A DNA stretch of 64,000 nt from assembly GCA_002812745.2 (NCBI GenBank), contig NCSJ02000224.1, positions 1-64,000 of the forward strand, read 5' to 3'. The stretch is from Scytalidium lignicola. Its lineage: Eukaryota > Ascomycota > Leotiomycetes. Below, piece after piece: positions 1-11,017 of the stretch. Made by a program: the position numbers and the translations under genes. The stretch's first letter is position 1, and the number at the start of each line of letters is the position of its first letter. Under the pieces are notes generated by a model. That model saw nothing but the letters and a program-made list of their open reading frames with translations. It had not been told where the DNA came from and did not search any database.

Positions 1-1182
1 CGGATTTAGGCTTTTGAGTAAGGCTCTGTCCTTTGCCCATTTACTGGAGAATATTCTCCTGCTACTTGCAGCGCAATTCAAAGTAATAGAATGGCAAAAT
101 AATGGGAATATTAGTGGAGGAAACCATGTACTGTAGCCCGAGGAGTCTTTACAGACGCCTATAAATTAGGAGGTCAAATAAAGAGTATGATTGTNAAAAA
201 GAAAAAAAAAGAAAAAAAAAAAGCTTAACGCTTTCATCGGCCATCTCCTACAAACAAAACATCGTATTTACGATAATATAACTCTACAGAGGGTAAGCTA
301 TAAGCTATACTACCGCAAATCTAGGATTAAATTTAACAAGAGATAGAATCTGGTTGTTTACTAGAATCAATAGACTCTCTATGAGATAGACTGGAGATGA
401 ATGCTCTTATTTCTACGTTAGCACTGCATTGCTAAGCAGTTTTGAAAGTGAAATATACGCTATAATTGGACTGAAGCTCTGAGCAGATAATGTATGAAGA
501 TAAGGAGAAATCGAGCAGTAATGTCCAGCTTAGAAGACTCTCACATCTTTTGTCAAATAAGTTAAGGACTTGTTCCCAGCAGTTTAATTAATACTACACA
601 TGGGATTAAAAATAATTGCAGGGGCTTTGATCACGCATAATGAGTTGTTTCAAGTAGTATGCTGTTGGCTAAGAAGAGCAAGCATGAAGGCAATCAGAAT
701 ATCGAGGAAGACATAGACGTACTTGGTGGTGCTGTGAATCATGATACCATCGTCCTACGGACGAACGGATTCAAGTTCTCAAGGATGCCACGCCAAGATT
801 GACCCCGAGAGATCCCATGGATGAGATAGGCAAGCTCTCTTTATCCAAATACCCAATTTCCACGTTCGTCGCTTAGTGCATTCTGTGGTATAGAGTGGTG
901 ATGGTTAAGCTGGCTAGTATAGCCAAGTCAAGATGATTTTCAAGCTGTATGCGAGAGTATCGTCTTGGCGTGGGTGGACGATTAGTCTTTTAATATCTAG
1001 CTATGCCTCACTCTCAGAATTCCACACTTTATGCCGGATTAATATTATGGCATATTATGCAGATCAATATACTAAACTCCGGCAATTTCATGTATGTTCT
1101 TTGGAGTTTGCTTTCCCATATCCTAGGATCAACTTCTGTGTGCAAGTAATGACTAGTATTAATTTGACGAGATACAAGAGGA
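1..1182. other. Intergenic, no gene seen
   Basis: I find no convincing coding region here. An A-rich run with one N lies near 195-222. Open frames in this stretch are short and show no protein family I recognise. The right end is the promoter side of the DUF1996 gene. Confidence 0.5.
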
Positions 1183-1190
1183 TATAAAAG
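1183..1190 (+). promoter_or_regulatory. TATA box of the DUF1996 gene
   Basis: The octamer TATAAAAG lies about 118 bases upstream of the ATG at 1308, a usual distance for a fungal TATA element. This is a sequence match only. Confidence 0.5.
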
Positions 1191-1307
1191 GGGATGCTAG
1201 GTCCGTCTTCACTTGCACATTTCCTTCCTCTGTGAAGATATTATCGTTACCGGCCTTAATTAGTATTACTGTTAAGAATAACTGCACTTTTCTACTGTTA
1301 AACTAAG

Positions 1308-2641
1308 ATGAATCTTCTATCGAGTCTCATTGCCCTCGTGCTCATTACACCTTGCCTAAAGGTCTTTGCATTACTCCGGTTCTCTTGCTCATCACTTGCC
1401 ACTGAGCGTCTGGACCCGTAAACCTAACAAAAAGACGCTGATTAATGAAATAATTCTGACTAATGAATATATCGGTTTAGTGTTCCCCGGAAGTAATCCG
1501 TCGCCACATGTCCATCAAGTAGTTGGAGGAGTGCGTACTTATGCTAATTTATAAAGCATTAAACTCAGCTAATCAAGGAATAGAATGCATTCAACACAAC
1601 TATGAACCTTGCTAATGACCTCCCTGGCCTCTCAAGCTGCACCAGTTGCACCTTTGCTGAAGATTTTTCCAATTATTGGACTGCCACTCTCTATTTCCGT
1701 GCTCGAAATGGATCCTTTCATCCCGTTCCACAGAAAGGTAATGTAGGGTTCGAATCTGCTAATGGTGGCATGCCAGTTTACTACACGCATCATATGATGG
1801 GAGCAAGGTCACTGCATTTAAGCCAGGGTTCCGTATGATTGTTGGAAATTCTTTGTTCCGCACCGCCCAGCAGGCTTCTATATAACGCCAGCTTACCTTC
1901 ACTTGCATGCAGAATCCATCAGATAGATCCAGTGAAACTACGACGATGTTAACCAAACCATGTTCCGTTGGTATTATGGCAAACATCCGCTTCCCAACTT
2001 GTTGGGATGGGGTAAATCTCGATAGCTCCGATAACCAAAGCCATGTTGCGTACCCAAGTAGCGGAACCTTCGAAGTGGTGGACCCTGCCCATCGACTCAC
2101 CCCGTCAAGATCCCTCAGGTCTTTTATGAGGTGGTTTGGGACACTACGCAGTTTAATGATCCATCTCTCTGGCCTACCGATGGCTCTCAGCCATTCGTCT
2201 GGAGCTATGGTGATCCGTAAGTCACCAACAAAGATTATAATAACCACGATTTATCTAACTACTTATTCCTAGTACTGGATATGGCACTCATGGCGACTAC
2301 GTCTTTGGCTGGAAGGGTAATGCTCTTCAGACATCTATGGATCAAAATTGCAACATCGACTGCCCTCTACTCAAAACACAGGACATTCCCACAGGTAACC
2401 GGTGCACAATACCTCCTGTGGTGAATGAACCTATTAGTGGATGTAAGGTTTTTGCCAAATAGAATGCAAGGTGACAAAAACCTTTCTAATCTTTTAATAA
2501 TATTTAGGGCTCAGTGCTTTGCTTGGAAACAATCCAGTCGTCCCCGATCCGAGCAACCAAGGCCAGAGCACCACGCGGTCCACTGCTGCCCCTTCATCTA
2601 CTGTTGCACCACCACCAAGTAGTGGAACTGCGCCTCACTAG
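1308..2641 (+). pseudogene. Secreted DUF1996-family protein, broken
   Basis: The family is recognised from several blocks: ERLDP, PSPHVHQVVGG, then NAFN after an intron, FPTCWDGVNLDS, QSHVAYPS, GGPCPSTHPVKIPQV, TGYGTHGDYVFGW and the end block WLSALLGNNPV. The N terminus is a signal peptide (MNLLSSLIALVLITPCLKVFA). My model has introns at 1418-1480, 1531-1583, 2217-2272 and 2443-2507, and a Ser/Thr/Pro-rich tail. The gene cannot be read through. The first splice pair is one base out of phase, a frameshift lies near 1806, an in-frame TAA near 1882, and a further frameshift near 2078 where one A of a short run seems missing. These may be true decay or single-base sequence errors. DUF1996 proteins are secreted and of unknown activity. 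Confidence 0.8.
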
Positions 2642-2962
2642 GGTCAGTGTGGAGGTCAAGGCTGGACTAGGCTAACCGTTTGCGCAAGTGGTTTTACTTG
2701 CACGTATTCGAATGCATGGCATTCGCGGTGCTTGTAAACTCTATTTCTGGAAAGAACAAATAATAATGAGTTAAGGGTGGAAGAAAGTGGTAAGAAAAGG
2801 AAACCAGACTGGTTGGGGATGTTCAACTTATCATTACGAGTGGATTGTAGGTGGTTACTGCTGTAGTAAATGCAACTTCATCTCATAGTATTGCTCCAAA
2901 ATCAAACAATCACNTTTTTGTAGCATGATAATCTACATCGGTCTACTTCTTATTTGATGGCT

Positions 2963-3718
2963 TCACCATACTGGATTTTGGCCCGTATATATATCACTTC
3001 CCTCGATATAAATATCCCGAAAAGAACCATTATCTCTGTTCTGTTGAGTGTGTAGAATAATGTCCAGAGTTGCACGAGCTCCATCAGCTGGCTTAAGATG
3101 GGCACGCTCTCCTCCGAGATCCGTCTGGAGCCAGCCGGGACTAAGAGCAAACACTGTAAATCCTTTAGGGCCTAGTTCATATGCATATTGGATCGTCAAC
3201 ATATTCAATGCCGCCTTGGAGATTTTATATGAAGTGAAACGGCCGTTCGGAGACTGGGTGCCCAGTTCAATAGAGCCAAGGGTGCTTGAAATATTGACGA
3301 TCTTCTTTTCTTGGCTTTTTGCGAGTTGGGGTAAGAATAATGAGGATACGCGATGAACACCGAATAAGTTGACAGATATGGTTTCCTCAAGTTCGGCAAT
3401 TTTCATCTCGCTGATGGCTGCGGAATCACCCTGTATAGCGGCATTGTTGATGAGAACATCAAGGCCTTCCTGAGAGCCCAGAAGCTTCTCAACTTCTCCG
3501 ACGGCTGCAATAATACTCTCTTCATCAGTGACGTCTAGTTCTATAAAGTGAACACGGTTGTTCGAATTCTTGATAATCTCAGCTAATGGAGCTGTTGGCG
3601 AAGAGCCTCGTGCTGCAGCAAAGATCTTTCTAATAGTTGTTGAGGGATAAGATGACAAATGCTTGACGAGCTCTAGTCCAAATCCACGAGATGCACCTGT
3701 GATGAGATATGAGGACAT
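2963..3718 (-). CDS. Short-chain dehydrogenase/reductase, C-factor type
   Basis: This is a single-exon classical SDR of 251 residues, an NAD(P)-dependent oxidoreductase of unknown substrate, probably cytosolic. The nucleotide-binding motif TGASRGFG is at residues 7-14, LDVTD is the acidic motif after strand four, NNAA is present, and the catalytic pair sits in SYKISK (YxxxK), preceded by the NISS serine. It ends in PVW, as C-factor-like SDRs commonly do. A longer frame starts nine codons upstream (3745). I chose the MSSYLITG start because SDRs of this group begin six or seven residues before the glycine motif. No frameshift or stop is present. It faces the DUF1996 gene tail to tail. Confidence 0.9.
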   Translation of the reverse strand: MSSYLITGASRGFGLELVKHLSSYPSTTIRKIFAAARGSSPTAPLAEIIKNSNNRVHFIELDVTDEESIIAAVGEVEKLLGSQEGLDVLINNAAIQGDSAAISEMKIAELEETISVNLFGVHRVSSLFLPQLAKSQEKKIVNISSTLGSIELGTQSPNGRFTSYKISKAALNMLTIQYAYELGPKGFTVFALSPGWLQTDLGGERAHLKPADGARATLDIILHTQQNRDNGSFRDIYIEGSDIYTGQNPVW

Positions 3719-3906
3719 GACGACGTAAAATTCGATAACGTTCAAAGAATAGCAAAACCAGAAAGGTGATTTAGTTTTTCTTATATGTTAAGAATCCCTC
3801 ATCACTTCTTTGATAGAGCGACCTCGGCGTTTATCCTTATTTCCGAATGTTTTGCCGAGCTAATTATTCCAGAGCTTGTCTGACCTTCCGTTTTACTTTA
3901 CGAGCC

Positions 3907-3946
<40 letters not shown>
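3907..3946. repeat. (TGAT)10 microsatellite
   Basis: Ten uninterrupted TGAT units, about 20 bases before the left end of the 505-bp inverted-repeat element. Confidence 0.95.
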
Positions 3947-3947
<1 letters not shown>

Positions 3948-3965
3948 TACGTGCCCACTCCCGTA

Positions 3966-4470
3966 GGTCTGTGGAATACAGGCCNTTTTTTCAGCTAATT
4001 TCAGGCTCCTCCTTCCAAAAACACAACCACTTTTATGGCACTGATTACTATCTAATGCACGATTAGGAATACGAAAAATATTATAAGATTCTTACAAAGC
4101 ATAAGGAGATAATAAGAGAGTTAAACACATTTGCTAAAGTGCTTATTAACAAGTTAAGAGAACGTTATAAGCTTAAAGACATTACAATCCGTCAAATGAA
4201 GTAATTATTACATTGTCGACAATGTTAACTTACAATTGAGGTTGAGATGAAAGTGACAAGAACAGAGGAATAAGAAAAATTATTACAAGATCAGATAAAT
4301 ATATTGATAAAAAAACAAAAACATTAATTTTATGTACTTATAAAGTGTTATAGCTAGTCAACTCCTAATTAAAATACAATTAAGCTATCAAAGTGATGCA
4401 TTTAGTAAGGTGTGAGAGAGCCCTGAAAATCCTGAAAATAGCTGGGGGAAAGGCCTGTATTTCACAGACC
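3966..4470. mobile_element. 505-bp non-autonomous element with terminal inverted repeats
   Basis: The left end GGTCTGTGGAATACAGGCC matches the reverse complement of the right end with one difference. Similarity continues inward for about 50 bases (CAGCTA..TTTCAGG blocks). Both ends abut TA (3964-3965 and 4471-4472), the usual target duplication of Tc1/mariner/pogo elements. The inner 400 bases are AT-rich with no usable reading frame. It is best read as a MITE or internally decayed copy. The exact outer edge could be two or three bases further out. Confidence 0.7.
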
Positions 4471-4690
4471 TACAGGAGGATGCTGAACTGCTAAAGAGAG
4501 CAACTATATAACTGTATTAAATACATCTAATCAAAGCCTTTAAGGCCTTCTTTCTACCTTAATTCCTCATATCTGGCTATAATTCAATTGTATATGATGA
4601 TAATTTCGAAGGAATTATAACTTTCAAGCTCTTATGTAGTTTGTACTTACACTCACGTCTTTGTGTTACGTCTTCATTTATTAACTAGTA

Positions 4691-4965
4691 CAGTATGTGG
4701 ACACTTGTCTAAGTGAACACACTTATTTACACCAAAACTCACTCACTTTAACCTGCATTTAANTTTTTATTAATATTCTAAAATCTATTTCATTTTCACT
4801 TTAATCAATAGATTTTAATGGTGCATTTAACATGTCTTATTAAAATCTATTGATTAAACTAAAAACAAAATAAAATTGAAGGTATTAATAAAAATTAAAT
4901 GCAAGCTAAAGTAGGTGAATTTTGGTGTAAAAAGGCCATTCACTCAGACTAGTGTCCACCCACTG
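4691..4965. mobile_element. Foldback MITE with CAGT termini and TA duplication
   Basis: The element is almost entirely palindromic: an arm of about 130 bases is followed by its imperfect reverse complement. It begins CAGTATGTGGACAC and ends GTGTCCACCCACTG, flanked by TA on both sides. CAGT termini with TA duplication are typical of pogo/Fot1-derived MITEs. It has no coding capacity. Confidence 0.8.
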
Positions 4966-6159
4966 TAAGTAACGTTAGACTTAGACTGATTTCGTACGTT
5001 AGAGTATCTTTTACTATACTTTGACTCTTCTTTACGATCAAGACTTATAGTAATTGTCCATAAACTTTTAAAACTACGTTTTACCTAGTATTTTACATTA
5101 TTTATTAACATTTAATAAAACNTTTTTTGTTTTCACTTGTGTATTCTTATTTAATCTTAATATTTTAAGCTAGTCTTAAGAGGCTTAAACTATTGCTTTT
5201 GTTCTATTTCTTCATAATATATCTTTCTTTTAATATAAGTTCATATTATATATTTGTTATAAAGGAAATCCATAGAAGAGATTAGCAGTATGATAAACTG
5301 AAATGTAGTAATCTAATTGTATAATTGTACAAAGCTCATGTAGAAGAATCAAACCATACTAATAATAAAAGCATTTATCAGACTGCAAAAGTCTCAAACA
5401 AAGTCCGAATTATAGTTACCTAACCTTAGTATGTTTTGTTACAACACAGATCTTGCATTGTTAAGTAGCATCCGTTAGTATGAGATTTAAAGGAGAAGGA
5501 CTATCCAACGCTTAGTGGTCGTGTGTTAATTTTTATAAAGGCTATTTATACTGGGAAACCCCCCGGTAGAGCTATTGTACATATATATAGGCTTCTACAT
5601 CTGATTCAGCTTATGTCTATATATAGACTTATCCCGAAAGTTAGACAGGCCAACTATGAACCAGGATCTAACCATAAGCAACCTAATCGTATAATTTGCA
5701 TAACTGACTCCATTTCCACCAGTACAGGTTAACGGTATACAACAATCATTGTCCGGACAGCAAGTAATTCGGATATTGTAGACGTTCCGAAGAGCGGGAG
5801 GCTATTGAAGGCGATCGACTTTATTGGTTTTCTTAGAGGATTTAACTAGGGTCTCGTCTGGCGCTGGATAAGTGCGGGCTAATGACAAAACACATATTCG
5901 CTCTTCCACAACCCGTATGCCGAGAAGCAACATCTTGCTGTCGAAATGTCCATACATAACCCCGTTTCTAGTCACTGAGACTTGGGGTATTACTCTCAGT
6001 TTGACTGCATTCCTTTGATACGATCTGTGTTGTCTACGTTGCGAACGACGTTGGCGACGCGTACTCTGTACTACTGTTGATGGGTGGCCTGTTAATAAGG
6101 TGTTGGGACTGAGATTACATTCGACATTGAGAAAAACACACCCGCCAACGACAATCAGC
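4966..6159. other. AT-rich intergenic region
   Basis: AT-rich with short open frames only. A minus-strand frame at 5802-6161 shows no family resemblance and is probably chance. The right end is the leader of the DUF3112 gene. Confidence 0.4.
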
Positions 6160-7386
6160 ATGGTAGAACCTGTGCTTTTACGAAGCGATGTATGCGCTTA
6201 TACTGACAGTAATATCAGGATCTTGGACTGCCAAAAGGACCTCCTTATCCTCCAACAACAGCAGGCCTTGGAGGAAAACCAACATTGGGCCTCGATGTGC
6301 CTGTTACGGCTGTGTTTCTAGCGCTTTTCATTGGTGGCGCCGTTGTTAACATGGCAATACTTCAAATTAATCGGAAAAGAGACCATAAATTCCTTTTCTC
6401 CGGGGTGATGTTTGGATTCTGCATGGCTAGAATCACGACCTGTATTATGCGCATTGTATGGGCGACCCGCTTGTCGAATGCAAGAGTAAGAACCTCTTCT
6501 TTGATGAAAGCTAGCCTTCTTACAGCTTTGGTTGTGATTATTCCTTTAATCTAGAATGCAAGTTCAGCAGAAGGACAATGGTGTTGTCCTTATCTTCTGT
6601 CTGAAAGCACATAACAATCAGCTCTTTTCGATGAACGTCATTGCTAATTAATATGACCTGTAGATAGCTATTGCTGCTCAGATCTTCGTGTTTGCTGGTG
6701 TGATACTCATTTTTATCATCAATATTGTTCTTGCGCTGCGTTTGCTCCGTGCCTTACATCCTGATATTGGGTAAGAACTTTATCTAGATAGACATGCACA
6801 CTGGAAATCAGGTCTGCTAACAGCTGTTATTTCTAGATGGAAGAGAATGATATCCCTCCTATTCTATGTTTATATATTCAGCATCATACTAGTTCTAGCT
6901 GCTTTGATAACTTGCACCGTCCAGTCATTCTATACCCTCTCCCACAACACACGTCGTATAGACCACGACGTCCAACTATTTGGAGCAACATACTACGCCG
7001 TTGCAGCATTCCTGCCAACCCCCATCGTTCTGATCAGCTGGTTGACCCACCACAGATCTAAAGCAGATCACTTCGGCTCTGGCTCTGTGAATGGCAAAAT
7101 CATGCTTTTGCTCTTCACAAGCACCCTTCTCACCTTAGGAGCAGCATTCCGGGCCGGGACGAACTTCTATTCTAGGCCAGCCAATCACCCAGCATGGTAT
7201 CATAGTAAAGCTTGTTTTTATACTTTTAATTTTATGATTGAGGTGATTGTTGTATATAGCTTTATTATTTGGCGATTTGATAAGAGGTTCCATGTCCCTG
7301 ACGGAGCAAATAGCCCTGGTGATTATAGGAGGAGTCAAATACCATTAAGAATAAGGCCTGAGAGCGGGATTAAAGAGAATCCATGA
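6160..7386 (+). CDS. DUF3112 family multi-pass membrane protein (receptor-like)
   Basis: Four exons give a complete reading frame: 6160-6162, 6219-6485, 6664-6770 and 6837-7386, joined by GT..AG introns. The first exon holds only the ATG. The protein then starts DLGLPKGPPYPP and runs into LGLDVPVTAVFLALF, HKFLFSGVMFGFCMAR, RIVWATR, AAQIFVFAGV, NTRRIDHDVQLFGATY, RAGTNF, HPAWYHSKACFY and DKRFHVPDG. Together these are the conserved blocks of DUF3112 proteins, which are seven-helix plasma-membrane proteins sometimes annotated as class-C-like receptors. About seven hydrophobic segments are visible. The one-codon first exon is the least certain part. The alternative is a start further upstream that I could not identify. 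No disruption is seen. Confidence 0.85.
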
Positions 7387-7876
7387 TAGTATACTTGTTT
7401 GAGGCTGGAATATTTTTACATTAAATTGCTGGAAGCAGTCATTGCTAAAGCTCTCTTCTTATTAAATATAAATACAATATATAAATATAACTAGTGCATT
7501 TATTGTCCCATGNTATATTGTGCTCTTTTCCCATCATGATGTTCGCATACTGATTAATCATTCTCAGCAGAGCTATTCTGATTATTTAAGAAATATATTT
7601 AACTATACATACGAATTCCAGCAGTGTGGTGATAGCCAAGCAAATATTCTTAAGGCCCCATCTAGCTCTATGCAAAGCGTGGGGCACCCCTTCGACTGGG
7701 CAATTCCCGCAGGAATCAAAGTCATCTCATAAAATTATCCCGGAAGACCTCGGCCACGTTAAAAAAAAAGGTAATCACCAATATAATCTTTCTTTTTCCC
7801 TTTTCTTGGCCTGCTTATACTTCCTTCTTTAATATCTGCTAGGCACGCTCACGGTCCCGAAAATATAAACAAAACC
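7387..7876. other. Intergenic, promoter side of cupin gene
   Basis: No gene is seen. Two overlapping open frames (7520-7832) carry no recognised motif. A pyrimidine-rich stretch at about 7790-7835 and the context AAAACCATGG at the cupin start are typical of fungal leaders. Confidence 0.4.
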
Positions 7877-8393
7877 ATGGCCGCGAACCCACCTGCCCGC
7901 CGCGTCATCACCGGCCACACTCCAGATGGCAAAGCTACCATCATCTCAGACGTAACCCTCACACCTGTTAGTCCCGCCGACCCAACAAACCTCTCTCACC
8001 AAGCTGAAAATGGCGGTTTTATCAACCTTTGGCGAACAGACGGCTTCCCCGCGAATGTCAACGGCACACCCAAGGAATCCCATGGTGCCGCAGTGCCCAT
8101 CTCTGACTCCACCGACACAATCATCCGCATCGTGGACCTGGCTCCAGGCGTGAGTGTGCCGATGCATCGGACAATTAGCAATGATGTGGTGCATGTTACG
8201 AAGGGAGAGTTGACGCTTGAATTGGATGATGGAGTTGAAACGGTGTTGAAGGCGGGGGATACGTGCGTGCAGAGGGGTACGGTGCATGCGTGGCATAATC
8301 GGACAGGGGAGATGGTGAGAGCANTTTTTTGTCATGATGCCAGGGACAGAGGCGGTTGTTGAGGGGAAGAGGTTGGCGACGGTTGACATTTAG
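7877..8393 (+). CDS. Cupin-domain protein
   Basis: A single-exon protein of about 171 residues once one N is dropped. The cupin motifs are clear: PGVSVPMHRTISNDVVHVTKGELTLELDDG (first box, written here only by its residues H, H and E) and AGDTCVQRGTVHAWHN (second box, G..H..N). It is a small single-domain metal-binding beta-barrel of the kind found in many fungal oxidoreductases, isomerases and hypothetical proteins; the substrate cannot be told. The N at 8324 precedes six Ts. If it is kept, the frame ends at 8362. If it is removed, the protein continues FFVMMPGTEAVVEGKRLATV to the stop at 8391-8393. I take the N as a spurious homopolymer call and the gene as intact. Confidence 0.85.
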
Positions 8394-11017
8394 AGAGATT
8401 TTGTCGGTAAGGAAATTTGGCTGTGGGTATGAATTCTGGATTAAGATGAGATATTGAGATTATGATATAATGGCTCGAGGAATTACTTGGGTTCAATAAG
8501 TTATAGATGATAGAATCTTAGTGGGCAGCCTTATTAGTTTTTGCTCTGTGGAGATCAGACCATCTAGTTGAAGCACAGAAAGCAAAGTAAGGTTAATGAG
8601 CAAACTTTACTAAGAACTACACCTGTTTAAAATAATCTAGCTTGTCAATTGTACTTACGTGTACGTGGAGCCTCTTCTGCCTTCATATCACTCATACAAA
8701 CCCTTATTGCCTTGGAGCTTTGTCGGTCTGGCATGCTCCTGTTGTCTTGATTTGAGTGCTTGCCTTCCTTGGAACAGCATATTCTCATGCTGCTTTTAAT
8801 CCAAAACACTAGATATTTTAGATGTTGCAGCATATACTAAGTTCTTGCATATACACAGGCTATTATACTGCTATGAGCACAAATCAGCGCTAGGATCGAT
8901 ATCACGCGGAAATAAACCTGGGAAGACCACGATGCAAAAGCGAATGACAGTTCTCTTACCCTGGTTGCGAATTAAATGGAGCTTTAAGCGTACTATATTC
9001 ACTTAGGCAGGAAGAAATTCCGTAACTCAGCAGAATGAAAAGTCGTTTCGGAATATTTCTTTGTGTATATGTAAAAAGTGTACTATTTTAGTAATGAGAG
9101 TGGCAAAGTCCGAGAAACACCTAAGGAATTGTACTCAGCCTTGTGCTATATAGTATTATACCTTTGAAAAAGGGATCTAACGCTTCTGGGGAAGGTCCTA
9201 GTGTACGATTTCGAGACAACTGGGGTTAATGCCGGTACTGTGGGCAGAAGAGAAGTAAGATTTATGGCAGTTGCGGGTGCCGAATCTCACCTGCATCGGG
9301 AGTTCCGCACATACACGGGTCAACTTCAGAATCAGTCGTCCACACCTTGATGTGAGTATTTAAGATAAGGAAGATCACCAGTTTAAGCTTTGAGTCTTGT
9401 CTTTAGGTACAGACGATTGGCAGAAATAATCTGATATTAATAAGCACTATGAAGCTGCGCAGATGAAAGGCACTGCACACTGAATTAAAAACATTTAAGC
9501 AAACATCAAGTTTTAGTTTTATTTTATTTTCAAATTTGGGTTTTAAGGTATGTATATCCAGGTTATTCTTCTCGTTATCTCTATGCGTTCTTTTATTTGT
9601 TAAATCTCAGTGTTGTAGTTAGAAATTAACTTGTTCTTACCAAACCACCACTCATATTGAAACGCCATAAATGATTGCACCTGGACATGTTGTCGATCTC
9701 ATCCGATACCCCCTTTCAGTTATAGGGGGATGATAGATAATTAATTAAATCGACCATCCGCAAGCCATCTGGGACTTCTGCGAGTACCCGGGAACATGGG
9801 GCAGTAGATTCTTTGGCCCGCTCAACGCCACAACAGTGTTCTAAGCAGATTTTTGAATGGCAGAGGTCATAACTTCTCTACACTCTGTTTCGATACACAT
9901 GTGATACGGACTCATGATGAGGTTTGTTAGGTTGAGTTTTTACTGTTTACTTATTGATGGCGGTGACCTTGCTTGTGCCCAAGACATTATTTGCTTCTTT
10001 ATGTGGGGAGCAGAAATCACTGGGCACCGCTGGACGAGTCGCCGCCACCGCCATGCCTTGTCACTCTCCTTGCCTTCGATAATTAGTCAGAGCAGAGTTT
10101 CGGCACTCCGTGCCAATCTATTTTCTGTTGCCGTGTTACTCTAACAGAATCCGATTGAGACACACATCCGAGGCTTTCGGAGACGGAGCGGCTCTTCAAC
10201 AACCTGCGAGTGGTGTTCCCTTCTGCTGTGTAACGAAGAGCTAGGATATCTCGGCGGTGTATTCTTGGCTGACCTCTTAACTGCTTTGGAAAATACAGCA
10301 GACACGAACAAACGGATTGTCTTGGTAATAGCGACAACGCACAATTAATAGAGCATGTGGGACGGGCTTGATCCAGAACCTGGAGAATGAGCGGGCTGAC
10401 AGGGGCGTAAGAGGTACCGGGTATAAACCCATCTCGCCCCCGAATTCTGCGCGCCCGCGCTTTTGCCCTACCCCATAACAGCGGCTAATAGCATTTTGAG
10501 AAGAAATGACAGTAACCACGGCGGTTTTGAGTATCTCGACTAGAGAAACTCGGAGATTGCCCACCTTCCCCAGGTTCCTACCCCAGGCCCGTCCCCAAGG
10601 TTGCGACGTCACAGAGCAACGCTGAAAAGGCAGAGTCTAGCTCTTCTACAGCGCCCAGAGGCAAAAGGAGACCTACTCCAGCGTATTATTGACGGTGTCA
10701 GATGCAACTACCCCACAGTCTAGTCGACGCCATGTGGGAATTTGTGTGCGAGGGGCTACCTGGGGCAGCGTTGCACAGAAGGAGTTTGCCCAGGTCGACG
10801 AGCTGCTTGGCTATGCGTTTGGGGAAAATAGGATATGTATAATGCATACATAAAGGCTATATATCTCCCTTCCTCCCTAGGATGTGTTTTCTTGGGTTGT
10901 CGATCTTCCTCTTCTTTTTGTCAATTCGTATTGTCGTCGACGACAACGACAAAAGATTAGTGACTGGTGGTTTTTCAAGTAATTGTTGCATACGATTTAC
11001 AGTAACAACTCGTCGCT
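8394..11017. other. Long intergenic region, leader of the MFS gene
   Basis: No gene can be supported over 2.6 kb. Minus-strand frames around 10.08-10.61 kb lie in a GC-richer patch but match no family I know. A TATATA element at 10859-10864 lies about 155 bases upstream of the MFS start and may be its TATA box. Confidence 0.45.

Noticed and set aside
1759..2247. Minus-strand frame of 162 codons over DUF1996
   Set aside because: The plus strand carries the conserved DUF1996 blocks; the antisense frame has no recognisable features.
10083..10612. Minus-strand frames upstream of the MFS gene
   Set aside because: Several overlapping frames in a GC-richer promoter area, none with motifs or splice logic.
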